Assembly (NCBI RefSeq): GCF_008727755.1
Contig: NZ_CP044231.1
Coordinates: 3,162,001-3,226,000, forward strand
DNA length: 64,000 nt
From: Microbacterium caowuchunii
GTDB lineage: Bacteria > Actinomycetota > Actinomycetes > Actinomycetales > Microbacteriaceae
Direction: 5' to 3'
The notes beneath the pieces are model-generated. The model was not told the DNA's origin and did not search any database. It saw nothing but the letters and a program-made list of their open reading frames with translations. Both the position numbers and the translations under genes were made by a program. Of this stretch, positions 8,202 through 16,120 are shown piece by piece; the first letter of the stretch is position 1; each line of letters opens with the position of its first letter.

Positions 8202-9641
8202 TCACCGGCGGGTGATGGTGACCACCCGTTCGACGCTCATATCGCGGATGGCGTAGGCCGGCCCCTCCGCGCCCCCGAAACCGCTCGCTTTCAGACCGCC
8301 GAACGGCATGGCATCCGTCCGGCTGCTGGAGGTCTCGTTCACATAGAGCGCACCCACCTGCAGTGCGTCGGCGGCGTCCAGCGCGCCGGCCAGGCTGTCG
8401 GTGAAGATGCCGGCGGCCAGTCCGTACGGGGTGTCGTTGACCTGGGCGATCGCATCGTCCAGGTCCGTGAAGTCCCGCATCACGACCGCGGGGCCGAACA
8501 GCTCCGATCGCATGATGCGGTCATCGTCACGCACGCCGGCCAGGAGCGTGGGTGCCACGACGTTGCCGTCGCGGACCCCGCCGCAGACCACGTCGGCGCC
8601 GCCCGCCACCGCCTCGTCGACCCACTGCTGCACGCGCGCGGCATCCTGTCCGGTGATCAGGGGCCCCACCGTGGTGGCGGCATCCGCGGGGTCACCGGCG
8701 ACCTCGGCACGCATCCCGGCCGCGACGAGCCCGGCGAGCTCGTCACGGATCGCCGCATGCGCGTACACCCGCTGCACCGAGGTGCAGACCTGACCGGACT
8801 TGCGCAGGGCGCCCGCGGTGATGGCGGCCGCCGCCCGCGGCAGATCCGCATCCGCGCAGACGATGGTCGACGCCAGGCTCCCCATCTCGAGCTGGGTACG
8901 GCGCATCCCCACAGCGGCGAACAGGGTGGCGCCCACCTCGGTGCTCCCGGTGAAGGCGTAATACCCGATCGCCTTCTCCTCCGCGAGCCAAGCCCCCCGG
9001 CTCGCACCCGAGCCGTAGACGAGCGCGATCATCTCGGGCGGGAGACCCGCTTCGAGCAGGATCTGCACGAGCGCCTGGGCCGACAACGGCGTCAACGACG
9101 CCGGCTTGAGGATCACGGAGTTCCCCGCGGCGATCGCGGGGCCCACCTTGTGCGCGACGGTGTTCAGCGGCGAGTTGAACGGGGTCAGCGCGCACACGAT
9201 GCCGATCGGATCGACACGGGTGTAGCTGAGCTTCCCGGCGCCGGTCGGCGTCCCCTCCACGGGGACGAGGTGCCCGGCGTGACGCTTGGCCTCCTCGGCG
9301 CACAGGGTCAGCGTCTCGGCGGTGCGGTCCACTTCCTTGACGGCATCGCCCCGGGCGAACCCGGTGTCGGCCTGCACCGTGGCGATGAGTTCCTCGCGCC
9401 GGGCAGCCACGCCCGCCGCGGCACGGGCGAGCACGTCCGCGCGCTGGCGCGGAGTCAGCAGTCCTCGTCCGCGGGCGGCATCGAGGGACCGCACCGCCCG
9501 GGAGATCGTCTCCCGGTCGGTGGCGGCCACTTCGGCGATGACGTCGCCGCTGAACTTGTCGCGCAGCGGGTCCGCGTCGGCGGCGGCATCCAGCCACGCG
9601 CCGTCCACGAACCCCGCCACCCGCAGCATGCCGGAGGTCAC
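8202..9641 (-). CDS. Aldehyde dehydrogenase (NAD(P)+-dependent)
   Basis: About 479 residues, the usual aldehyde dehydrogenase size. The GTG at 9641 has GAGG 5 nt upstream; an ATG at 9629 is an alternative. Cofactor-binding stretch PFNSPLNTVAHKVGPAIAAGN, FTGSTEVG, general-base Glu in QLEMGSLAST (the usual second Gly of ELGG is Ser here) and nucleophile Cys in SGQVCTS are visible. The sequence is closest in feel to benzaldehyde/salicylaldehyde dehydrogenases. Overlap with the flavoprotein gene upstream shows translational coupling. If the neighbouring HpaI aldolase makes succinate semialdehyde, this enzyme is the obvious candidate to oxidise it (inference). Confidence 0.92.
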   Translation of the reverse strand: MTSGMLRVAGFVDGAWLDAAADADPLRDKFSGDVIAEVAATDRETISRAVRSLDAARGRGLLTPRQRADVLARAAAGVAARREELIATVQADTGFARGDAVKEVDRTAETLTLCAEEAKRHAGHLVPVEGTPTGAGKLSYTRVDPIGIVCALTPFNSPLNTVAHKVGPAIAAGNSVILKPASLTPLSAQALVQILLEAGLPPEMIALVYGSGASRGAWLAEEKAIGYYAFTGSTEVGATLFAAVGMRRTQLEMGSLASTIVCADADLPRAAAAITAGALRKSGQVCTSVQRVYAHAAIRDELAGLVAAGMRAEVAGDPADAATTVGPLITGQDAARVQQWVDEAVAGGADVVCGGVRDGNVVAPTLLAGVRDDDRIMRSELFGPAVVMRDFTDLDDAIAQVNDTPYGLAAGIFTDSLAGALDAADALQVGALYVNETSSSRTDAMPFGGLKASGFGGAEGPAYAIRDMSVERVVTITRR

Positions 9642-9648
9642 AGTGACC

Positions 9649-11115
9649 TCAGGCCTGAGCGCCGGCGCGGCGGCCGAACACCGCACCGGCCGCGAGCCCG
9701 CTGCCGCCGGGGTAGTTTGCGGAGAAGAGCCCGCCGAGCATCTCGCCGCACACGAAGAGGCCGGGGATGACGCTCCCGTCCTCGCGCAGCACCCGTCCGT
9801 CGGTGTCCGACTTCAGCCCACCGAAGGTGAAGGTGATCCCGCACGTCACGGCGTAGGCGTAGAACGGAGCGGTGTCCAGCGGCTTCGCCCAGTTGCTCTT
9901 GGGCGGCTGCGTCCGTGCGGCGCGTCCGTCCTTCACCGTCAGATCCAGCGGCACGGAGGTGTCGATGGAGGCGTTGTAGTCCGAGACGGTCGCCACGAGG
10001 GTGTCCACGGGGACCTCCATCGCCACCGCCAGTTCTTCGAGGGTGTCCGCCGTCACGACCGAGATCCCCGGCATGTCGTACTCCTCGGAGCGCAGGCGCG
10101 GACGCAGCTCGCCGTCGAAGAGCTGCCACGCGGTCGAGCCCGGCTGGGCGAGGACCTCGCGGCCGTACTTCGCGTAGGTGTAGTTGCGGAAGTCGGCGCC
10201 CTCATCCAGGAAGCGCTCGCCCGCGGTGTTCACCAGGACGCCCAGCGGGTATCCCTGCCGCGTCAGACGGTTGGTCAGCTCGAAGTTCGACTCGTTGTCG
10301 GCAGAGAAGGCGTCCCACTGCACCGAGTGGCACGTGGACCAGTCTCCGCCGCGACCGGCGCCGATCGCGAGTGCGGCGTCCAGGAGTTCGCCCTGGTTGA
10401 ACGGCGTCCCACGGACCTTCGCGTTCTGCCAGCCCTCGCCGAGGTGCTCGCGGCGCTTGTCCGCATTGGCCTCGAATCCGCCCGCGCCGAGGATGACGGA
10501 GTCCGCCCGTACCTCGAAGGGAGCGCCCGAGCGCGTCCCGCGCACGCCCACGACGGAGTCGCCCTCGACGATGATGTCCTCGACGGCGTGGTCGTAGCGG
10601 ATGGTCACGTTCAGGCGCGTGGCGATCGCGACCAGGTCGTCGATGAGGCCGACGCCGCCACCGGTGTTGCCGACATGCAGCCCGCCCCAGAACAGGTAGC
10701 TGCCGTCCGGACGGTCATAGGCCTGGCGCTCGTACATGAGGCGGTACCGGGCGCCGAGACCGTGCAGCCAGCGCAGCGCGTCCGCCGATTCGGAGATCAG
10801 CACCTCGGTGAGGGCGGGGTCGTTGCGCCCTTCGGTGATGCGCTCGAGGTCGGACCGGTACTCGTCCTGGGAGTAGGGGGGCACGATCGTCACACCGTGG
10901 CGGTCGTCCGGGTCGATGAAGTCGAGGAGGTCCTCGAGTCCGTCGTGGGCGATGCGCGTCGCGCCGGCGGTGAAGAAGCTGTTCCCGCCACGCTGGCTCT
11001 GCGGGGCCTTCTCCAGGACCAGGACCTTGCGCCCTCGTGCTGCGGCCGAGATCGCCGCGGTCAGCGCGGCATTCCCCGCACCGACGACGACGACATCCGT
11101 CGTGACCTCATTCAT
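9649..11115 (-). CDS. FAD-dependent dehydrogenase, fumarate reductase/TcuA/KstD superfamily
   Basis: A 488-residue flavoprotein. The N-terminal dinucleotide fold VVVVGAGNAALTAAI (about residues 8-22) is followed by an FAD-binding Glu (VLVLEKAP), and the C-terminus has PGLFVCGEMLGGLFSANYPG, characteristic of tricarballylate dehydrogenase, urocanate reductase, fumarate reductase flavoproteins and ketosteroid dehydrogenases. It has no signal peptide or heme motif. ATG at 11115 with GAGGAG upstream. Divergent from the extradiol dioxygenase operon across a GntR operator, and coupled to the aldehyde dehydrogenase. Desaturation of a ring or side chain before ring hydroxylation is a reasonable but unproven role. 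Confidence 0.85.
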   Translation of the reverse strand: MNEVTTDVVVVGAGNAALTAAISAAARGRKVLVLEKAPQSQRGGNSFFTAGATRIAHDGLEDLLDFIDPDDRHGVTIVPPYSQDEYRSDLERITEGRNDPALTEVLISESADALRWLHGLGARYRLMYERQAYDRPDGSYLFWGGLHVGNTGGGVGLIDDLVAIATRLNVTIRYDHAVEDIIVEGDSVVGVRGTRSGAPFEVRADSVILGAGGFEANADKRREHLGEGWQNAKVRGTPFNQGELLDAALAIGAGRGGDWSTCHSVQWDAFSADNESNFELTNRLTRQGYPLGVLVNTAGERFLDEGADFRNYTYAKYGREVLAQPGSTAWQLFDGELRPRLRSEEYDMPGISVVTADTLEELAVAMEVPVDTLVATVSDYNASIDTSVPLDLTVKDGRAARTQPPKSNWAKPLDTAPFYAYAVTCGITFTFGGLKSDTDGRVLREDGSVIPGLFVCGEMLGGLFSANYPGGSGLAAGAVFGRRAGAQA

Positions 11116-11174
11116 GAGTTCTCCTCATCTCGCCCGGGCATCGGGCAGTCGTTGCCATGCATCACCATGCTACT

Positions 11175-11190
11175 GTATACCGTTGTATAC
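11175..11190. promoter_or_regulatory. GntR operator, copy 2
   Basis: A perfect-arm 16-mer, GTATAC-CGTT-GTATAC, in the 96-bp divergent gap between the flavoprotein/aldehyde dehydrogenase genes and the dioxygenase operon. A TACTGT hexamer at 11171-11176 overlaps its left edge on the plus strand and TACAGT reads on the minus strand, so one bound repressor could silence both directions. Confidence 0.72.
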
Positions 11191-11211
11191 GCCCGACGAG
11201 AGGGGAGAACG

Positions 11212-12084
11212 ATGAGCTACGAGGCGATGACGCTCTGCATGTCGCACAGTCCGGGATTCGCGCGGGATCGCGAAGAGACCTACGGTCACGCGTTCCGCGC
11301 GGGCCTTGCCGAGGTCCGCGACGCCGTCCGCGACTGGGACCCTTCGCTCGTGGTTTTCTTCGGATCCGACCACCGCCGCGCCTTCGGTGAGGTGCTGCCG
11401 TCGGCATCCGTGGTCCAGTCCGCAGAGGGCCTCGGCGACTCCGAGTCCCCCACCGGCCCCTACGACGTGCCCGCACCCCTGGCGAAGGATCTGACGCGGC
11501 ACCTGCTCGCCGCGGACTATGACATCGCCGTCACCCGCCACATCGCCCTCGACCACGGCTTCGGCCAGACGGCCGCCGACGTGCTGGGCGCGCTGGACGC
11601 GCGGCCACTCATCCCGATCTTCCTCAACTGCGCCACCCTCCCGCTGACCCGACCCGGCCGGTCGGCCGCGATCGGCCGCGAGGTGGCGCGGTACTTCGAG
11701 GCCACCGACGAACGCGTCCTCTACATCGGGTCGGGCGGCATGTCCCACAACCCCCCGACGCTCGCGCTCACCGACGAAGGCCTGGGGGAAGAGGAGCGGC
11801 GCGCGCTCAGCGCCGCGCACCGCGAGGCCGCCAAGGACGACATCCGCCCGGACTGGGATCGCGAGATGCTGACCCGGATGCAGTCGGCCGACACGTCCTG
11901 GGTCGACGACATCACGTCCGAGTTCCTGCAGACGGCCGGCGTCGGGGCGCACGAGCTGCGGACGTGGTTCGCCGCCTACGCGGCGGGGGCCCAGGGCATG
12001 CGCACCGTGGCATACGAGCCGGTACGCGAATGGCTCACCGGCATGGGCATCGCCCTCTCCCAGCCCGCGAAGAGCGCGGCATGA
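11212..12084 (+). CDS. Class III (LigB-type) extradiol dioxygenase, MhpB-like
   Basis: 290 residues from the ATG at 11212, which follows GGGGAG; the longer upstream frame is antisense to the flavoprotein. It matches 2,3-dihydroxyphenylpropionate 1,2-dioxygenase: SHSPG at 11-15, GSDH at 51-54, DHGFG with His115 and GGMSHNPP with His179. Those are the same numbers as the catalytic histidines known in E. coli MhpB. Expected reaction: Fe(II)-dependent meta cleavage of a catechol bearing a carboxyalkyl side chain. First gene of a five-gene overlapping operon that follows with hydroxylase, aldolase, hydrolase and hydratase. Confidence 0.92.
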   Translation: MSYEAMTLCMSHSPGFARDREETYGHAFRAGLAEVRDAVRDWDPSLVVFFGSDHRRAFGEVLPSASVVQSAEGLGDSESPTGPYDVPAPLAKDLTRHLLAADYDIAVTRHIALDHGFGQTAADVLGALDARPLIPIFLNCATLPLTRPGRSAAIGREVARYFEATDERVLYIGSGGMSHNPPTLALTDEGLGEEERRALSAAHREAAKDDIRPDWDREMLTRMQSADTSWVDDITSEFLQTAGVGAHELRTWFAAYAAGAQGMRTVAYEPVREWLTGMGIALSQPAKSAA

Positions 12085-13595
12085 GTGCGGAGACCCCCGC
12101 GCGCATCGTCGAGGCTGACGTCGCCGTCATCGGTCTCGGGCCGGTCGGCGCGCTGATCTCGAACCTCCTGGCGCACAGCGGCCTGACCGTCGTCGCCCTC
12201 GACCGCGAGCCGGACATCATGCAGGTTCCGCGTGGCGTCGGGATCGACGGCGAGATCATGCGGGCGATGCAGTCGCTCGGCCTCGCACACGAGCTCGAGC
12301 CGTTCCTCAAGGTGTTCCGCGGTGCGCAGTACCTGGACGCCGAGGGCGCCGTCGTCGCGACCCGCCCGCCGGCGAACCCCGAAGGCGAGCAGGGCTGGCC
12401 GGACAGGTACAACGTGCACCAGCCCGAGTTCGAGGCGGTGCTGCGGACCGCGCTGCGCAAGGATCCCCGCGTCACGGAGCTCGTGCAGCACGAGGTCACC
12501 GACGTGACGAACACCGCCGCCGGCGTCCAGGTCACGGCCACCGACCTCCGGGACGGTTCGCCGGTGGTCGTCTCGGCACGGTACGCGGTCGGCTCGGATG
12601 GCGGCCGCTCCATCACGCGGCGCGCGATCGGGGCCACATACGAGGACTACGGGCTGAATCAGCCGTGGATCGTGGCCGACTTCGTCGTGACCGAGGACGC
12701 CGACGTCCCCCCGATCAACACGCACTACGCCGATCCGGTGTCGCCCGCGATCTACATCCACGTCGTGCGCGACATCCGCCGCTTCGAGTTCCGGGCGCGT
12801 CCCGACGAGGACCTCGAGGCCGCGATCGCGCCGGAGAACATCTGGCAACGCGTCTCCCGCTGGATCTCGCCCGCGGACGCGACACTCGTGCGCGGCGCCG
12901 TGTACACGCATCGTTCCCTCGTGGTCGACGCATGGCGACAGGGCAACATCCTGCTCGCCGGCGACGCGGCGCACCAGACGCCGCCGTTCCTCGGTCAAGG
13001 ACTGTGCACCGGCGTGCGTGACGCGATGTCACTCGCCTGGCGGCTGCGCGACGTGCTGCACCGCGGCGCGCCGGACGCCCTGCTGGACAGCTACGGCGCC
13101 GAGCGATCGGCCCACGCACGTCACTTCATCACGACCGCCACGGAGCTCGGCAGTCAGCTGACGAAGCCGACGAAGGAAGCCATCGACTCGCTCAACAGCC
13201 GGATCGGCCGTGAGGGACGCGGAACGACACCGCGTCTGGGGCCGGGTCTCTTCGACGACGCGAACGGCGGCGGCTACCGTGCACCGCAGCCGCGAACCGC
13301 CGAGGGCCGTCTCCTGGACGACGTCGTCGGTTACGAGTTCGCCCTGCTCCTCGATGCGGAGGCGGCCGCCGGGCTGACCGCCGACGAGCGCGCCCGGATC
13401 GAGAGCGGCCCGCTGCGGCTGGTCGTGGCGGACGGACCCGGGGCAGCGTGGCTGGCGGACCAGCAGACGATCGCCGCCATCGTGCGACCCGACCGCTACC
13501 TTTACGGCGTCTACCGCGGACTGGACGAGGTGCGCGACGCCGTGCGCGCTCTCGAGGAGTCCCTCGCGCCGCAGGCCGCCGTCGCGGCGTCATGA
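12081..13595 (+). CDS. FAD-dependent aromatic hydroxylase, MhpA-like
   Basis: 504 residues starting at the ATG in an ATGA overlap with the dioxygenase. A class A flavoprotein monooxygenase: GLGPVGALISNLLAHSG dinucleotide fold near residue 17, the DG region (VGSDGGRS), and the FAD-ribityl motif GDAAHQTPPFLGQGLC near 300. It resembles 3-(3-hydroxyphenyl)propionate hydroxylase, which uses NADH and O2 to make the 2,3-dihydroxy substrate of MhpB. The C-terminal 120 residues are the thioredoxin-like tail of the family. Together with the previous gene it gives hydroxylation plus ring opening. Confidence 0.9.
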   Translation: MSAETPARIVEADVAVIGLGPVGALISNLLAHSGLTVVALDREPDIMQVPRGVGIDGEIMRAMQSLGLAHELEPFLKVFRGAQYLDAEGAVVATRPPANPEGEQGWPDRYNVHQPEFEAVLRTALRKDPRVTELVQHEVTDVTNTAAGVQVTATDLRDGSPVVVSARYAVGSDGGRSITRRAIGATYEDYGLNQPWIVADFVVTEDADVPPINTHYADPVSPAIYIHVVRDIRRFEFRARPDEDLEAAIAPENIWQRVSRWISPADATLVRGAVYTHRSLVVDAWRQGNILLAGDAAHQTPPFLGQGLCTGVRDAMSLAWRLRDVLHRGAPDALLDSYGAERSAHARHFITTATELGSQLTKPTKEAIDSLNSRIGREGRGTTPRLGPGLFDDANGGGYRAPQPRTAEGRLLDDVVGYEFALLLDAEAAAGLTADERARIESGPLRLVVADGPGAAWLADQQTIAAIVRPDRYLYGVYRGLDEVRDAVRALEESLAPQAAVAAS

Positions 13596-14365
13596 TGCGC
13601 AACGACTTCCTCGTCCGGCTGCGTGCCGGTGTGCCGCAGACCGGGATCTGGCAGAACCTCCCGGGCGCGGCCGCAGCCGAGATCGCCGCGGCTGCGGGCT
13701 TCGAATGGGTGCTCCTCGACCAGGAGCACGCCCCCCGCTCGCTCGACGCGCTCGTCGCAGGGCAGACGGCGGCCCGACTGCACGGTGCGCACCCGATCGT
13801 GCGCACCGGCGGCCACGACCCGCACGAGATCGGGCGGATGCTGGACGCCGGTTTCCAGACCCTGCTCGTGCCGATGGTCGAGACCGGCGAGCAGGCGGCG
13901 GCGCTGGCGCGAGCATGCGACTTCGCTCCAGCCGGGGTGCGCGGTGTCTCGAGTCAGACCCGGGCCGGGTCGTGGGGCACGGACCAGGCGTATCTGCGGG
14001 AGGCCAGGACGGAGATCTGCCTGATCGCGCAGATCGAATCGGTGGGCGGGGCCCGCGATGCCGAGCGGATCTTCACCACCCCGGGGATCGACGCCGTGTT
14101 CATCGGAGCGGCCGACCTGGCCGCCACGATGGGGCACCTCGGACAACCCGGGCACCCCGACGTCACCCGCACGATCACCGATCTCATCGCTCTCGCGCAC
14201 CACCACGGGATGCCGCTCGGAACCCTCGTCAAGGGAGCCGAGGCGGGACAGTCCTCCTTCGACGCCGGCTTCCGATTCGTGGGCGTCGGCACGGACACCG
14301 CGATCCTCGCGCACGCTCAGCGCGCCCTGCGCGCACAGTTTCCCCCACATCACGCGAAAGGCTGA
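13592..14365 (+). CDS. hpaI: 4-hydroxy-2-oxoheptanedioate aldolase, HpaI type
   Basis: 257 residues; ATG at 13592 in an ATGA overlap. The sequence tracks HpaI along its length: EHAPRS, VRTGGHDP with the conserved Arg, TLLVPMVETGEQA, AGVRGV, metal-ligand Glu in AQIES and Asp in GAADLAATMG. HpaI is a divalent-metal, pyruvate-specific class II aldolase that splits 4-hydroxy-2-oxoheptane-1,7-dioate into pyruvate and succinate semialdehyde. Its pairing with an HpaH hydratase in the same operon supports a seven-carbon diacid intermediate rather than the five-carbon Mhp intermediate. Confidence 0.88.
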   Translation: MMRNDFLVRLRAGVPQTGIWQNLPGAAAAEIAAAAGFEWVLLDQEHAPRSLDALVAGQTAARLHGAHPIVRTGGHDPHEIGRMLDAGFQTLLVPMVETGEQAAALARACDFAPAGVRGVSSQTRAGSWGTDQAYLREARTEICLIAQIESVGGARDAERIFTTPGIDAVFIGAADLAATMGHLGQPGHPDVTRTITDLIALAHHHGMPLGTLVKGAEAGQSSFDAGFRFVGVGTDTAILAHAQRALRAQFPPHHAKG

Positions 14366-14367
14366 TC

Positions 14368-15264
14368 ATGACTGACACACCCTCCGACCTCGAGCAGCAG
14401 ACGCTGTGGACCGCACTGCGCGAAGTGGAATTCTCGCAGCGGTTCGCCGACATCGACGGCGTACGCACCCGACTGGTGACCGCCGGTGACCCCTCGAAGC
14501 CCGCGCTGGTGATGCTGCACGGCACCGGCGGCCACTGGGAGGCGTTCTCCCGCATCCTCGGCCCCCTCTCCGAGCACTTCTACTGCGTCGCGTACGACAT
14601 GGTGGGCAACGGCTTCTCCGAGAAGCCCGACATCCCTTACGACACGTTCCTCTATGTGTCGCACATGAAGGGGGTCCTGCGTCACCTCGGCATCGAGCGC
14701 ACGAGCGTGATCGGCTCGTCCCTCGGCTCCTGGGTGGCCGCGCGCTTCGCCCTGGAGAACCCGGAGATGACCGATCGGGTCATCCTGATCTCCCCGGCAG
14801 GCCTCATGGCCACCGCCGAGAACATGGCCCGCATCATCCGCGAGCGCACCCGCGCGGTGAACGAGGCGAGCTGGGAGTCGATCAAGGCGGTCTTCAACCA
14901 CCTGATCGCCGACGAGCAGAACCGGATCCCGGATCTCATCGCCCTGCGCCTGGCCATCTACCGTCGCCAGGACACGCGGGACACGGTCGGTCGCATGCTG
15001 ACCCTGCAGCAGGACGGCGTGCGCCAGGCCAACCTCCTCACCGAGGAGCAGTGGGCCTCCATCCAGGCCCCCGTGCTCATCGTGATGTCCGGCAAGGATC
15101 ACAAGGAGTACGAGACCACGGCCCACCGCGTGCTCGAGATGATCCCGGACGCCCGCGCTCTGCCGATGCCGCACATCGCGCACTGGGCCGCGTTCGAGGA
15201 CCCCGACGGCTTGCTCGCCGGCGCACTCCCGTTCCTGAGGGGAGCCGCAGATGCTGACCTCTGA
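14368..15264 (+). CDS. Alpha/beta hydrolase, C-C (meta-cleavage product) hydrolase-like
   Basis: 298 residues from the ATG at 14368, 2 nt after the aldolase stop and preceded by GAAAGG. Seen: oxyanion motif MLHGTGGHWEAF, YDMVGNGFSEKP, nucleophile elbow GSSLGSW, acid in SGKDHKEY and catalytic His in HIAHWAAFEDP. In this operon the natural role is hydrolysis of the ring-cleavage product, releasing the side-chain acid and a 2-hydroxydienoate. It ends 14 nt inside the next gene. Confidence 0.88.
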   Translation: MTDTPSDLEQQTLWTALREVEFSQRFADIDGVRTRLVTAGDPSKPALVMLHGTGGHWEAFSRILGPLSEHFYCVAYDMVGNGFSEKPDIPYDTFLYVSHMKGVLRHLGIERTSVIGSSLGSWVAARFALENPEMTDRVILISPAGLMATAENMARIIRERTRAVNEASWESIKAVFNHLIADEQNRIPDLIALRLAIYRRQDTRDTVGRMLTLQQDGVRQANLLTEEQWASIQAPVLIVMSGKDHKEYETTAHRVLEMIPDARALPMPHIAHWAAFEDPDGLLAGALPFLRGAADADL

Positions 15265-16054
15265 GCAGATCGATGACCTCGCCCGTCGCCTCGTCGAGGC
15301 CGAGCGGACGCTCGTGCCCATGACGCAGCTGTCGGTGCAGCATCCGGACATGACGATCGACGAGGCGTACGCCGTCCAGACGGCCGTCCGCCGGCTGAAG
15401 CTCGCGGAGGGGCGACGGCTCAGTGGGCGCAAGATCGGGCTCACCTCCCGCACGATGCAGAAGGCGCAAGAGGTCGACGAGCCGGATCGCGGCTACTTCC
15501 TCGACGACATGATGTACGCCGACGGCGCGCGCATCCGGCGGGATGCGTTCATCAAGCCTCGCCTGGAGGTGGAGATCGTCTTCATCCTGGGCAGGGACCT
15601 CGAAGGCCCGAACGTCACCATGACCGACGTGCTCGACGCCACGAGCTGGGTGCAGCCCGGGCTCGAGATCCTCGATGCCCGGCTGGAGATGCGCGATCCC
15701 ACGACCGGACAAGCGCGGAAGATCGTCGACGCCATCGGCGACAACGCCGCCAACGGAGGCATGATCATCGGAGGCCGGCCATCCCGACCGGACGACGTCG
15801 ACCTGCGCTGGGAATCGGCCATGCTCTACCTGAACGAGACGGTCGAGGAGTCCGGTGTGGCGGGAGCTGTCATGCACCACCCCGCCGCGAGCGTCGCCTG
15901 GCTCGCCAACAGCCTCGCCCCCTACGGCGAGAAGCTCGAGGCCGGTGTGCCGATCCTGTCGGGCTCGTTCACCCGGCCGGTCTTCGCGCAGGCCGGCGAC
16001 GTGTTCCACGCGGAGTTCCACACCCTCGGTTCGGTGAGCTGCCGCTTCCTCTGA
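15251..16054 (+). CDS. hpaH: 2-oxohept-4-ene-1,7-dioate hydratase, HpaH type
   Basis: 267 residues, identical in length to E. coli HpaH and colinear with it. Shared blocks include DEAYAVQ, GRKIGLTS, DDMMYADG, PRLEVEIVF, DNAANGGMIIGGRP, DLRWESA, HHPAASVAWLAN and GSFTRPV. The Glu pair in EVEIVF and the downstream Glu/Asp form the Mg site in this hydratase family. Adds water to the dienoate before aldol cleavage by HpaI. Last gene of the operon. A second, more distant hydratase of the same superfamily is encoded at 24445. Confidence 0.9.
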   Translation: MLTSEQIDDLARRLVEAERTLVPMTQLSVQHPDMTIDEAYAVQTAVRRLKLAEGRRLSGRKIGLTSRTMQKAQEVDEPDRGYFLDDMMYADGARIRRDAFIKPRLEVEIVFILGRDLEGPNVTMTDVLDATSWVQPGLEILDARLEMRDPTTGQARKIVDAIGDNAANGGMIIGGRPSRPDDVDLRWESAMLYLNETVEESGVAGAVMHHPAASVAWLANSLAPYGEKLEAGVPILSGSFTRPVFAQAGDVFHAEFHTLGSVSCRFL

Positions 16055-16120
16055 CGCCGAAGTCCCACGGATTGGAATCGCGCTGGGAGCGGGAGCGGGC
16101 GACGCAGTACTGTTGCAGCC

